DNA of 64,000 nt. It comes from Cydia pomonella (Eukaryota > Arthropoda > Insecta > Lepidoptera > Tortricidae). The notes below the pieces were generated by a model. It was not told where the DNA came from and ran no database searches. It was given only the letters and a program-made list of their open reading frames with translations. The translations under genes and the position numbers were made by a program. Location: positions 14,378,019 to 14,442,018 of the forward strand of contig NC_084705.1 of assembly GCF_033807575.1 (NCBI RefSeq). The letters run 5' to 3'. Of this stretch, positions 11,660 through 23,389 are shown piece by piece; within the stretch, counting starts at the first letter, position 1; every line of letters begins with the position of its first letter.

Positions 11660-12140
11660 TATACAGGATGATTCAGGAGACGTGAGCGGGATCAAGCCTG
11701 CATATTCGGTATATTATCAGCAACTGTTTCGTACCAGTATTTGTGAGATTAATGTTAATTTAATTTTTACTGTTCAAAAAAAAGAGTTTTATTTTATTTA
11801 CGATATTTATGGTCACCCTCTTTGTTTTATCCATAATAAGTGACAAATAGAATGTCATCGGAGTGTGGTTACTTTTATAAAATCGTATCTCACTCAAGTG
11901 TGACATTTTATTTTCTTCATAATCAAAGTGCTGTCATAACGGTTAAAGAGGTTTTATCTTTGTTAATTAATTGTTGTAGGGTGTCCATGATTGTAGATAA
12001 TCAAATTTGTCCTTAAGAAAAAGTTAAATAACAGATAAAAAGCGTGATTGTTTTACTTAAATATGATGGTCAACGATTCATTAACATTTACTGATTGTGT
12101 AGTCTTAGTCCAGCTCACGTCTCATGAATCACCCTGTATA
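11660..12140. mobile_element. 481-bp MITE with ~30-bp TIRs and TA target site
   Basis: The left end, 'tatacaggatgattcaggag' plus 'acgtgagc', matches the reverse complement of the right end 'gctcacgtctcatgaatcac' plus 'cctgtata' with a few mismatches. Both ends abut TA, as expected for insertion at TA. The interior is AT-rich with no transposase frame (the 66-codon frame at 11643 starts outside). A non-autonomous Tc1/mariner-like element is one possibility. Confidence 0.75.
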
Positions 12141-12436
12141 GACTGAGCCACGTCTTCCTAACCTCACTAGATGGGTGACATTTAATATAAAACTGAGAGT
12201 TGAGAAGATTTTAGAGACGCTTTAGGACGTTGATATCGATTGTTGTCTATGACAGCAGCGGATTATAAACATCTTTGTCTTAAATGAGAGAAGATTCATC
12301 ATACCGTCCTGGCCGGTTTCGACTACGTCGGCTGTTTAGTACTGATTAATGAGAGCGATATTTATGAGCTCTCAAGTGACTGATATTTAACCGATTTTAG
12401 CAGCAAATGTATGGCCACATTCACTGCAGATCAGCA

Positions 12437-12450
12437 CCCCCCCCCCCCCC
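12437..12450. repeat. Poly(C) tract
   Basis: Uninterrupted C run followed by an A run, at the edge of the degraded LINE fragment 12470-12990. Confidence 0.9.
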
Positions 12451-12469
12451 GAAAAAAATGTAGTTAATG

Positions 12470-12990
12470 ACCGCAGGTGGTCAGGCTTTTAACTCGTCAC
12501 GTTTCGCATCGAGTTCACTCGTCTCTGCTCTTCGAACGCGTGCACTTTTTTTTTTCAATGTATGCCCCACTTGGGCCGATCTTGTGCCGAAGTCTGCCAG
12601 TGTGATAGTTCTATCTATGTTACATCTCCGCATGCGCCACATTATGACCATTAGTCACAGAAAAGGCAACTCTTGTACCTCCTAATCTTCAGAAAATTCG
12701 CTTTTATACGGGCTAACGGTAGAAAATTTCATGGAATACTCCTTCAGCACATGTTTGTTGCGCAAAAGTTCGCCGCTCTGTTTGCGCTTGCCATTTTGCA
12801 GCCCTGAGTGAAAGATGTGCTTAGGCACTCTATCATTGGGCATACGGGAGATATGACCACACCATCACAGCTGGCGTCTCATTAGATAGGCTTCAATGCC
12901 GCTAACGTTAGCACGGCGTAGAAATTCTGTGTTCCTGACACGATCCGATCACGAGCTGTTCAATATATCACTCAGGCATTTCTGATGAAG
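12470..12990 (-). pseudogene. Degraded LINE ORF2 C-terminus
   Basis: Reading the minus strand from about 12895 gives GIEAYLMRRQL, a stop where R is expected, then WCGHISRMPNDRVPKHIFHS and GLQNGKRKQSGELLRNKHVL. This is the post-RT region of a non-LTR element, normally of the form 'QLRWCGHVSRMPD.R.PK...'. Further down come ADFGTRSAQVGHT and RRAETSELDAKR-like remnants in shifting frames. The CGA-to-TGA stop and several frame changes mark an old copy. No RT domain is present. Confidence 0.65.
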
Positions 12991-12999
12991 TAGTGACAC

Positions 13000-14080
13000 C
13001 AAGTTTCAGAGGCATCCAGGAGATTGGGCAGGATTATTTCTATATACACAGAGACCTTGGTTTGGAGCTCAATCAACCAGTTTATTTTGCAATAAAAAGG
13101 GTTGGTTTACAGGTGTTATGACAATATTCTCATGTACAGTTGTACACTCCTTAATTAGCTATAATCTATCTATAGCATGCAAAGTATTCACAATTATTTA
13201 CATATGTACAAATAATGAATAGAAACTTAACAAAAAAAAACTGAATTATATATGTTTTACATTGCATAATAATATGCATTAATTGTTTAAAAAATAATTT
13301 AATTTATAAAACCTATGCTCTAAAAGCCACTCTCGTATTTTTCATTAAATTGACAATTAGGCAAATCTTTGTGTTCTAATAAAACAGTATATCTTTGTGC
13401 TGGGCGTAATTTGCGCATCAGGGTTTATGATATGTGTGTACTTGTGTAGATAAAAGTAATTTAAAGGCCTCATTTCTGTATCGAGAGGGTTAATTACAAG
13501 CACATCAAATAAAATTACGTTAAATAACACCATGAAACGACATTTTGAAAACAGTCGAAACGCCTTTAGTAATCACGTCAGGTAACATTACGGTCCAACA
13601 CGACCAGCGGAGTGGGCCCAATTAGTCATGCTTTGAAAATCGAGGTTATTTCAGAGCCGACCCTATAAATTACCTCGAGGCAACCGTCGAGTCGACAGAA
13701 TATCAGCTGTCCTTTATTTTGACGCAAAGTGTGAGTGCGATACAAACGGTACGATTGGAGATTTTATAGCAGTGTGTTCGATCTACTGTATCGTGAGGGG
13801 CGTGAAACCCGACAAGAAACACGCGAGTAAGCGCTCGGTTTGTGCCACTTTCCGACAACGAAAATCGACGTAACTTTCTAATTAAGACATTATGCGCGGT
13901 TCGTGAGCTTGAATTTGTTTAACGATCATATTTACTATCGTTATCGCATTGAAATAATATTAAAAATAAACTAACTTCAAAACAATATGCCATTACTCGG
14001 CCAATTATAAGTCGAACTCTGGTCTGTTTCGTAGGATCGACACATTTGACCTTCTTACAATACATTATGCATATACAATA
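13000..14080. other. Intergenic, possible promoter-like patch
   Basis: No gene. Around 13664 a 'ctataaat' box lies in an otherwise CpG-containing 300-bp stretch (13560-13900), with a possible splice donor 'gag/taagc' near 13826. This is weak evidence for a non-coding first exon, and I cannot link it to any coding exon. Confidence 0.2.
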
Positions 14081-14084
14081 ATTA

Positions 14085-14405
14085 TCTCTCCTCCGTCCAG
14101 AGGGAGAAGCTGGTACTGGGGTGCCCCTGCCCATAGATGAGAACAGTATTCCATGGGCTTGCGCACCTGTGCTATATAAAGTTCTAGGCGGTGGGCCGGT
14201 ATGAAATACTGTCTCGATCTGTTGAGCACACCGAGCTTTTTTGAGGCTAATTCAGCCTTACCCTCTAAATGGCCGCGGAACTGAACTAAACTCGAGATGT
14301 CGACGCCAAGGATTCCGATACAGGCTGTAGCAGTCAGGGGAGTGCTCTCAAAACGAGGTGACACGACAAACTCTAACTTTTTTCCGGATAACTGAATATG
14401 ATGGC
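14085..14405 (-). pseudogene. Jockey-clade LINE reverse transcriptase C-terminal fragment
   Basis: The minus-strand frame reads HIQLSGKKLEFVVSPRFEST, then CIGILGVDISSLVQFRGHLE and KKLGVLNRSRQYFIPAHRLE, then YCSHLWAGAPQYQLLPLDG. This is the thumb/post-RT region ('GILGVDIS...QF..HLE', 'MEYCSHLWAGAP') typical of Jockey-type elements. Homology breaks off at LPLDG, so the 3' part is deleted, and the catalytic FADD region is absent upstream. The frame is intact for ~100 codons, so it is moderately young. Confidence 0.8.
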
Positions 14406-14557
14406 CGTTTTGTGAATGAGAAATCTTAAATATAAAATTAATTTAAGTAAATGCAAAAAGTGCATGCATGAGAAAAAAAAAACCTTTAAAAAATACATTG
14501 AAAAAATGAAGAGGAGAGACATGCGTACGTGGAATTGATATTTATAGGAATAGAGGG

Positions 14558-14640
14558 TGTGTGTGTGAGCAAAACGTAAATATGTGAGTGTGTTTGTGGG
14601 CGTGTGAATGTGTTTGTGGGTGTGTGTGTAGGTATAAAAT
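14558..14640. repeat. GT-rich low-complexity tract
   Basis: Imperfect (GT)n/(TG)n with 'gtgtgtttgtgggcgtgtg' units just upstream of the first LTR. Confidence 0.85.
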
Positions 14641-14772
14641 ACACTAATACTTAAGTATTATTGATTTCATCTGTCTGATCGTAAAGTTTCAAGAAAGAGC
14701 AGGAGAAATCATTGAAGTTACACAATTTGGAAACCCTATTGTAGAGTGCAGGATGTAGGAAGAATGGGAAGC

Positions 14773-15350
14773 TGTCGCGAACGTATTGCGAACCAGCTAA
14801 TATTTGCCAACGTCATGGAGTAGATGGCGCTAGTAGTCACGTTTAACTTAAGTAACCGCTTCTAGGTTATTGGGATTTTTTGAGGGAAGTTGAGAGGGTA
14901 GATGAGAACGACAGTAGGAAAAAGGAGGTTGTGTGCGAACAGATCGACGCGGCAGTGATATTTGCTTTTAGATCAAGTCAAGAACGTTCTTATGGTGTTA
15001 TTAGAATAATGATGTGTCTCTAGTATATTGTGACCAACGTTATCAGTACTCAGAGTGAACAGTGATCCAGTGAGGCTAATATGAACTTAAGGTAAACTTT
15101 GTGTGAGGAATGGGGTCGCTATAAGGGGAGGTTTGGAGGCGACTATTAAGCTCAAGAAACCAGGTGGATAATCATGTGATACTCATGTTATATGTAGGTA
15201 ATAAAGTCGGACACCAGCACAACTCATATCGTCATCTCACTAACATCCAGGCCTCGTATAGGTATGTAGTACATTTACATATCGCTTTCCAGTATCCGTA
15301 AAACCATTAGCTCATTCGATAGGTTAATAAGTATGGTGAGCTTGACGACA
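14773..15350 (+). mobile_element. LTR A, 578 bp (TGTCG...CGACA)
   Basis: A 578-bp block that reads as identical, base for base, to 22809-23386. It begins TGTCG and ends CGACA, the short inverted ends of a long terminal repeat. The 3' flank begins 'tggtggagatgctggga', a plausible primer-binding site (TGG plus a tRNA 3'-end complement), as expected after a 5' LTR. The 5' flank is 'aagaatgggaagc'. No matching target-site duplication is visible at either side. Confidence 0.8.
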
Positions 15351-17320
15351 TGGTGGAGATGCTGGGATTTTTTATTCATATGCACTGTTATCATCATCAA
15401 AAGTAACATATGTTTATCTCTAACATATGAAAAGTCAATTTATTTACGCGCGTACAACTAAAGAGCTACAATATTTGGTTTATTTAATTCAATTTAGTGT
15501 TTTATTTCAACCATGAAGCCCATATTTATATTATTTCTACTACCAAAAAGGTATTCAGCAGGCGAATGTTAGTGGTTCACCTGAGCACATAGGCAATTGA
15601 GTGAGTACCTACATACATTTTAACTGAACATTCTTGCTCTTTGATATACAAGAGATTGCAAGTGTCAGTAGGTATCATAATATAGTTTATAAAAAGCAGA
15701 TATATAAATACATACTTTCACGATTATTAATATTTTGCGACAAAGGGTAGTCTGAATTAAGAAGCTCTCTTTAATCTTTGAAAACAGTGTGTTTATTAGC
15801 CCTATAGCAGCTATAAGCAGTGGAATGGAATTTCAAGTTATGGTTTTGAATGATATAAATATTTAAATTTTTATGTTTTAGAACCAGTATTTGTCAATAA
15901 TTGATGTGATAAAAATGTTTATGTTTTACCAGAGCAGCAAAGTTTGTTTTCAACTCACGTGCCTTGAAACACTCGCAACGCTCAAGATTTTACTTTTACG
16001 CTCATGATTACATGTGACGTTACTAAACAGATTCAACATTTCTATGTTAAAAGAATGAGAGAGTGGCAAAGATTGTCAGATCAGAAAATATAGTTATTTC
16101 TACTGAATAATAAAAGGTAATCAGTTATCATTTATGAATCAGGTAAGTCTCAGTAAACATTCGTAATTCGTGTTTAGTATAAATCCCATAAAACAAGTAT
16201 TTATCATCAGTTTTTAAACACTGACTTAGTAACATTTTACCTTCAACAAGAGCCTTAGAACTCTTAAGTCTCACATTTCATTATATTGAAACCAAGTACC
16301 TAACTACATATTTCATTAAACATGTCGAAAATAATAAAAGGTGAAAGGACATTCAACTCAAATTTTAACGCCCAAAGCGGTAGAATTTTTTTCAATTATC
16401 GGTGAAGTGTCAGCAATTATCCAATTGTTCTCTTAAATGTCTAATGAATGGTGCCATTACCATACCTGATCATACCTAACAGGTCAAACTGCTCAAACCT
16501 AAGTTTAAGTTAAACAAGAGGTTTAACTATAATCTATATTTAGGTACCTATACGTTATGTTAATTTTGATATTTATATTTGATTACGTAGGGGACAAGGT
16601 ACTTTACCTACGTGTTTAGATTTAGTTGCCTGACCAATCTTTGATATAAATTAAATAAAATCATGCACTAATAAACATTTACGACATTTTGAATAAAAAT
16701 TTGCTGGTCAATTTTTGTTGTGACCCAGGATACATCCTTTCAAACAGCGACTTTATCACAGATTCAAATCATGCTGTTGATCAACAATTCATTAACAAAA
16801 TAATTAACATTTTAATATTAAAATAATAAGAATCAAAATCTCACATTCATTGTTCTGTTTGGCGGAATAGTTTTTATAGTTAATAGTATCAAATTTAAAG
16901 TTTATTTATCATGCGGATAGTTGATATAATGCCGTGCGGACTGTTGTTGCTTACAAACCAGTTTAGGTCTGACCTCCGATTTGGTATATTTTCTGTAACT
17001 TCGGGATCTAGTTATATTTGTGTTTATAATATTTTGTGAAAAGGACCATAATCTCTTATGAATGATGCTTTTGTATAACACGCATTGCTTGCAGAATATC
17101 CGCTTTATCACAAATTATCACCTCAGCCCTGATTTGACTCGTCGTGTGAGCAAGTGTGCGTGGTGTATGGAAACAATTTATACTGCGTGTCTTTTTAGAA
17201 AACGAATGTATCATGTTTAACGTATTAGGTAGGAACCAGATTTAACATTCGTTCGTTATACTTATATGATCCATAAATATTCTCTTAGAATGAAACAAAA
17301 TTTATTTTATCAAGATTAAT
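15351..17320. other. AT-rich DNA between the LTRs, no polyprotein
   Basis: After the possible primer-binding site there is no gag-like or other long frame. I see no recognisable repeat before 17325. Confidence 0.5.
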
Positions 17321-17324
17321 AAAA

Positions 17325-17460
17325 TAATACAGTACAAATATTCTTTGTTGCTCACCAATATAAAAACGAAAATAACATACAGATTAAGCACATAACTCAA
17401 ACTATGGTGCACAACAAGCGGTCTTATCGCTGAAGAGCGATATCTTCCAAACAACCAAAC
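17325..17460 (-). mobile_element. 3' end of a LINE/SINE family ('agcgatatcttcc' tail)
   Basis: On the minus strand it reads '...ggttgtttggaagatatcgc', then 'tcttcagcgataagaccgct' and ends in an A/T-rich 'aatattt' tail. The hallmark 'tcttccagacaacc' / 'gcgataagaccgcc' block recurs at 40805-40965 (minus) and 63186-63300 (plus). It is a common 3' module of lepidopteran retroelements; no coding part remains. Confidence 0.6.
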
Positions 17461-17464
17461 TAGG

Positions 17465-19790
17465 CTTATAATCGTATGTTTTGCGCATCCATATCTTCAC
17501 TAAGCTAAAATCAGAAGCATTCGCATTGCGTGTAATTCAAAATTCGAAATCAACCCTTACACTTCGTTTGTAGGACTAGAACCACTCATAACATAAGAGA
17601 TGTTAAGGAATGTCTTGCCTCATTGTTGTTTGTTGTTACAGTTGTAAGGTATTGGTACGGGTTGGTTTCTTAGAAGTTGTAGGTATCATTTAGATGTAGT
17701 AACCTGTAACGTGCCTTAGTGAAAATGCAGGAGGCACTTGAAATCAGATTACAATTTGATGTCATAATATGTACACGGCTACCCAAACTCAAAGGACCAG
17801 GACCATCATTGAGACCCAATCAGAATCGCGCAGCCACTCCAATGGCACCAGCAAACTGCCAATAATGGGGCTCTCGCTAGAATTAACAGTTGGCATGCAT
17901 GATATTGCTGTCCTAAAAAATAAACGGTTAAAAGGATTGTAAACGAATAAAGAACTGCCGAATATAAATATTATGTTTAAATAATATTCACTTACTTTTT
18001 CTGTTCATGTAACTCAGCACAGTATCTTGATTCAATCCCAATTAACATTCCAATCTAGAGATTGTCATCAGAGAATCAGTAAATATCAACTTGTATAACA
18101 GTAAATTGCAAACGCAAAACTGTTTAGTATAAGCCACCAGGCTATTATAATATGTTTGCACCTAAGCCATACCCTATAGGTATAAGGACTTCCTATTATT
18201 ATTCAACCATTGATTCATTCATAGTGTGGACAGTCACAGATTAGCGATTTGATATAAACTAATTAGATAAATATTAACTTAACTTCTGAATTGTGTACGT
18301 ATCTATGTCATGTACATGCGATGACCCAAACCTAGGGTTAAAAATATTAAAATATATTATTATTGAGAAGACTTCAAATGAAATGCATACTAATTGAATG
18401 GGCTAGTGGTTTCTTTATTATCTATTTTATTCCAACAAAAACAGGTAAGGGAGTGGTAGATAATTTAAAGAATAGTCACTAGCCATGCATAACTATTTTA
18501 ATTTTGTTAAATGAAAGTGGAATCGAGCAGTAGATGTTAATTGATGTCGCCAACTCAATCGAGTCCACTCGTCGTAGATGTACATATTAAGTACCTTCAA
18601 CCTTCATACTCATAGTAATAATTACAAAGGCGGTAGAAGACCATGGTGGATACATTTCTAAATAAGATCAGAATTTCTCAAGTATTGTGTTATTTTAATA
18701 AATGTAATGACAGAAGTAATTCAGATATAATATCATCTATTTTTTATAATATCATCTTTAGAAACAATAAAAAGGACTTTATTATTAATTATTTTAGTAT
18801 GCAAAAGCTCAGACCATTAAACCTTTAAAAGGAAGAGATTAATCATAAGCCAAATAATTATTGATAATTATTGATCGGGACACCTCAGCTTGTTAGCTTG
18901 TTTATCAGATTTAATCGGATTGAAATGCAGACTGGAGCTACACTATGATCCCAAGAATCATAATCACAATTAGAATCAGATGCCATATAAGGAAGTTCGA
19001 TATCTTTCTTGATTCATTTTAATATTGCCGTGAAATATCGTAGTGTTAAGGCTGCACTCGACGCCAATGACCTCGCGCGTGTGGGCGGAGCTTTATACCC
19101 CTCACCGCACCACCCGCTGCAAAAGATCGAGCGCGCAGAGCTATGCGTTCGAAATAGAATATCGCTTGCTCGCGCGTGCAATGCAGCACAGGTCCGTCTA
19201 GCAATACGACTTGCCTCGCACTGCCTCCGCAAAGGGGGGTAATGGTAGGAATCTAGGCGGAATTTAGGCTTATTGTTTTTAGGAATTGAGGCATAGTTTT
19301 ATGAAATTGCAAAAAGCAAGAAAACCAAATCATTTTATAGTATCTTGTGAGAATGATTTTACAATCAGTTCCATATTTTTGCAGAAGTAATACCGATCTA
19401 ACTGAAAGAAATAAAGTTGTGTAAATTAAAATAGATTTCCAGAAAAATATATCGTTGGTCATATCTTGTAGATTGTTATATATTTTTTGCTGCTCAGAAA
19501 GTATCAATCTTTAATATAAAATATGGTTCTGAATAACTTAGTTTTACGGTATTTTGCGGGAAGAGGAGCCGTAATTGTTTTATGTACGACTCCTACAGTA
19601 GCAATAGTCACAAGACAGATTTATCAAAGTCTTATTCGTTGCCGTATCGTCATAAGTCACTGTGGACACCTGTCCTGTGTGGTTCTTCACCAGTGCACTC
19701 GAAGCCGCTCTTTCTTGAGCGGTGTATGCTAGCCTGTAATGTGGATTTATCTTTAATGTTATTCTGTTCGCCCAACGACGTGTGACCATA
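17465..19790. other. Intergenic with one CpG-rich island
   Basis: Mostly AT-rich without a recognisable feature. At 19050-19225 there is a sharply CpG-rich patch ('tcgacgccaatgacctcgcg', 'gcttgctcgcgcgtgcaatg') in which frames are open on both strands. That is the usual result of GC content, not proof of coding. It may be a promoter or a repeat piece. Confidence 0.3.
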
Positions 19791-19799
19791 CGTCCATCC

Positions 19800-20660
19800 C
19801 TACGCTTCCTTGGCTCTTCCTTTCTTGGTTCGGCCTCGATAGCCGAAGAAACTAAGAACGCTATGGGTACAAACAGTGGATAACCTCGGTGATGTCGAGT
19901 TTGTCAAGAGTTGAAGCAGTTGCACCGTAGTAACGTTCAAGTATTCTTCGCCAGCACCATATCTCAAATGCATCTGTCCTATGATGGGTTTCAGTTTCAA
20001 TGGTCTAGGTTTCGGACATGTAAAGAATATGATCGAGAAACCAAGGCGCCCGCATTAGTCTGATCCTTGTTTTATGTTATTCCATATGCATATCCTGGCG
20101 AGTCGTTTCGAGCTCTTCTGATCACCTTTTAGTCGCAGATGCCATCATCACTTATTTAAAATACCAAGTAAACCAACAACTTGCCTCAAGATCGTGCAAT
20201 TCATTGATTCTCGTAATTTTACCAGGAAGATCGACATGCATCATCTTCGTCTCATTTCTATTGATCCTAAGGTATGGATCTGGATCCTAAAAATGGACTC
20301 ATTACTGGCATACTCAATCTTTTGTAGCAGAACCGAAATTCATTTTCCACAGACACTTAACCTAATATAGTCATGTCATCTGCAAAACTGAGTTTATTGA
20401 TTAGTTGGCCACCAACTTGGACATCACCCTCACAACCTTCCAATACTCATTTTCTATTCACAGATCTCAGTGAACACTTGCACTCCTCCTTCAACTATAA
20501 AAGGATTACGTGTTGCGGTATCCCCATTTCTCATAACTCTGAACATTTTACTCCAGTTAAAGAAATCAAAAGCCTTTGCGAATGCGAAGTCAATAAAGCG
20601 CAAAGCCTTAAAGAGTATACAGACGCCGCACCCACTGTATTCTTTATTAATTGGCACACG
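19800..20660 (-). pseudogene. Degraded LINE reverse transcriptase
   Basis: Minus-strand reading from ~20657 gives an RT-like series in shifting frames: ALRFIDFAFAKAFDFFNWSK (motif 'FIDF.KAFD'), then KLSFADDMTIL with the catalytic ADD, then RINRNETKMMHVDLPGKIT. Further on DAFEIWCWRRIL and TASTLDKLDITEVI resemble the 'DAFEMWCWRR...' post-RT tail. Several stops and frameshifts make it inactive. It lies between LTR A and LTR B. Confidence 0.65.
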
Positions 20661-20669
20661 TTGAGAATT

Positions 20670-22030
20670 TGCTACTGAGTACCCATCTATATGTCTCGCA
20701 TGGTTGTTAAAGTTGTGAAGTGATTATTCGTGAATAAAAGAAACAGAGTGGGTCAATTTGATGGACACAGCAGTTAAAACACTGTGGTGCGGAAGGCTGG
20801 CGATATTTTGCTTAATTTAAGATCTGATCGGAATGAGGAAGATGGATCGGTACCTCGGATGTACAGTATAATATGTATTGCTGTTTCTACCATCCTTAGC
20901 AGGACTGATGCATGTGCACGGGGATGTAATCAAAGAGTAAACATATCGAAAGCTGCCACGAAAAGCGGACTTACTGTGTTGCGTGCCGTTAAGCCTGAGG
21001 ACACCACGTATATGACCCTTCGAAATCTTAAGTTTTTCCCATAGATAAGACGGCTGTTAATCGCGAATGACTCCAAAAAGCAATGATGCAAAGTGTAAGG
21101 TAGGTCTGGCAGACATATTTAATAGGTTATAACGGTTTAAAAATGGTGTGATGTGAGAACGGCAAGAAACAGAAAAGAAAAGCATTTTGAATGCGTTGAA
21201 TTAATACCGAGGTACTCGCCAGCATCCACCCCCCAAAGGCGGTATCAGTGTAGCTCAATTTAGACAGAATAAAGTGTGGCAAAAATGTTTATGCGTAAAT
21301 CGACGTGAATAAAATCACGGACGCGATATAATACTTTTAAAACTGTTGCTGACAACTTGACTGTCCCAACATATTTAAACTAGATTATTTCACACCAGGC
21401 GCGATATAAACGCACCAGAGAATGATAAGAAGAATAAAAACCACTTTGCAAACAAACAAACAAACAGAGTTCATTTTGACTCAATATCTGCTTGATAAAT
21501 CGAAATTAACGGTAAGAAAAGGTGCCTTGAATATCACATCACTTGTTTTGGATTTGACGGTTCGAAGTGGGAGCCTGATTTGACAAGTCTGTTGAATGTC
21601 CAATTAGCATAAAAAAAGGAGTGTGGTCGAGTTGTAGATAGATTCTATTTTACATTCTGATTTGTGATTATATAAAAATAGCGTGATTCTCCCTTGGCTG
21701 GGGAGGGCTGCCGGACATGAAGTGGGTGCACCCAGAGATGGACATGTCAACAGTGGCCTTAATGGATAAGCGAATAGATTTAAAGCGAATACTTAACATA
21801 GTAGATTACTGCGAGTAATATTCAGTAAAGAGAAGTAGTGGGAATTTAGGTTACATACACCCGTTCGGATAAGATGGCCGCATTTGTCTGTGTGGTAACT
21901 ATCATTGCATATAAAAACGTATGTTCTTTTCGTTCACGCGGTCGTCGCAGTGTTCAAAACAGTTACAGTTGTTTACGTCTGCTGTAGTAATAGTTGTGAC
22001 ACTTGAAGTGGTGAAATAGGTTATTATGTT
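20670..22030. other. Intergenic/inter-LTR DNA, no gene recognised
   Basis: A 86-codon frame at 20784-21044 has no recognisable domain. 'atataaaa' at 21908-21915, followed about 35 bp later by 'cggtcgtcgcagt', resembles a TATA box plus initiator, with a 31-codon ATG frame at 22038-22133 (starts MSKEQSDKVTERITDGSYRW). It may be a leftover of the LTR element's interior. Confidence 0.25.
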
Positions 22031-22339
22031 AATAACGATGTCAAAAGAGCAAAGTGACAAAGTGACAGAGCGAATCACAGATGGTAGTTACAGATGGGAT
22101 AAACCTATCGCGAACGGAGCTCTCACTGTTTAACAATACCGATATTTGATATCAGATCGCATTGCCACTCTCGGACACATGGGCCGCATGACGCGGTCTC
22201 TTCTCGTGACCTAAATTGCAACTAGGGACTGCTCGGAGCAATCTAGAACCGTACGCGCGGGAGTGTAGGAAATAACATTGGTCATGGGTTGACGGAGAGA
22301 CCAGTAATGGACCAAATATGACAGGTCGCAGCCGTGATC

Positions 22340-22740
22340 CCACTCAGCTCAGCTCAGACATCGATGGACGCTCACACCAGTTTCAGGATCCTGCTTTCAA
22401 TCAGTTTAGCACGGAAATTGATCAGTATTCAGATCAGTCTTAGGATCCTGTTATTATTTGGCTGAGCACAAACATTGATGAATGCTCAGACCAGACTCAG
22501 AATCCTGTTCTTTATCAGCTCAAGACAGATCACTTACAATCACAACTCAACTCAGACCAGATGCACGATTGGATCGATCTCAGAAACGCAGTGTCTCAGG
22601 ACATTTCTGTAACGTCATCAGAAATTGCACAAAGTCTCAGGCCGTGCCGATTCACGACGCAAAGGGTGAACCATGCGGGTCGAGAATGGACGGCTCAAAC
22701 ACATCGTTATTCACAAGTGTTCTTATTATCTGATTGTTGA
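22340..22740 (+). pseudogene. Coding remnant upstream of LTR B with three 57-bp repeats
   Basis: A frame running to the TGA at 22738-22740 contains three tandem 57-bp (19-codon) units starting near 22360, 22417 and 22474. Each carries a DQ.QDP-like core (HQFQDPAFNQFSTE, then a unit with an internal TAG, then DQTQNPVLYQLKTD). After the repeats come SQDISVTSSEIAQSLRPCRF and GREWTAQTHRYSQVF. The stop lies 68 bp before LTR B, where the last reading frame of an LTR retrotransposon normally ends, so I infer it is the end of its polyprotein or a third frame. The protein family is not recognised. Confidence 0.4.
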
Positions 22741-22798
22741 TTTATTTATATGTTTGCCTATAGACATCTAATTTCAATTAAGAGTAGCATTTTCTTTC

Positions 22799-22808
22799 TG
22801 GGCGGGAG
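22799..22808 (+). other. Polypurine tract before LTR B
   Basis: 'tgggcgggag' lies directly against the TGTCG of LTR B and follows a T-rich 'attttctttc' box. This is the normal position and composition of the plus-strand priming site of LTR retrotransposons. Confidence 0.6.
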
Positions 22809-23386
22809 TGTCGCGAACGTATTGCGAACCAGCTAATATTTGCCAACGTCATGGAGTAGATGGCGCTAGTAGTCACGTTTAACTTAAGTAACCGCTTCTA
22901 GGTTATTGGGATTTTTTGAGGGAAGTTGAGAGGGTAGATGAGAACGACAGTAGGAAAAAGGAGGTTGTGTGCGAACAGATCGACGCGGCAGTGATATTTG
23001 CTTTTAGATCAAGTCAAGAACGTTCTTATGGTGTTATTAGAATAATGATGTGTCTCTAGTATATTGTGACCAACGTTATCAGTACTCAGAGTGAACAGTG
23101 ATCCAGTGAGGCTAATATGAACTTAAGGTAAACTTTGTGTGAGGAATGGGGTCGCTATAAGGGGAGGTTTGGAGGCGACTATTAAGCTCAAGAAACCAGG
23201 TGGATAATCATGTGATACTCATGTTATATGTAGGTAATAAAGTCGGACACCAGCACAACTCATATCGTCATCTCACTAACATCCAGGCCTCGTATAGGTA
23301 TGTAGTACATTTACATATCGCTTTCCAGTATCCGTAAAACCATTAGCTCATTCGATAGGTTAATAAGTATGGTGAGCTTGACGACA
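22809..23386 (+). mobile_element. LTR B, 578 bp, identical to LTR A
   Basis: Same length and apparently the same sequence as 14773-15350, beginning TGTCG and ending CGACA. With the polypurine tract upstream it is best read as a 3' LTR. The 3' flank 'tggtttggcg' shares only the first four bases with the flank of LTR A, so the repeated block ends here. Identity of the LTRs implies recent insertion, recent duplication or a misassembly. Confidence 0.8.
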
Positions 23387-23389
23387 TGG

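Noticed and set aside
14773..15350. Endogenous retrovirus with envelope gene
   Set aside because: LTR structure is clear, but I see no gag, protease, reverse transcriptase, integrase or envelope frame between the LTRs.
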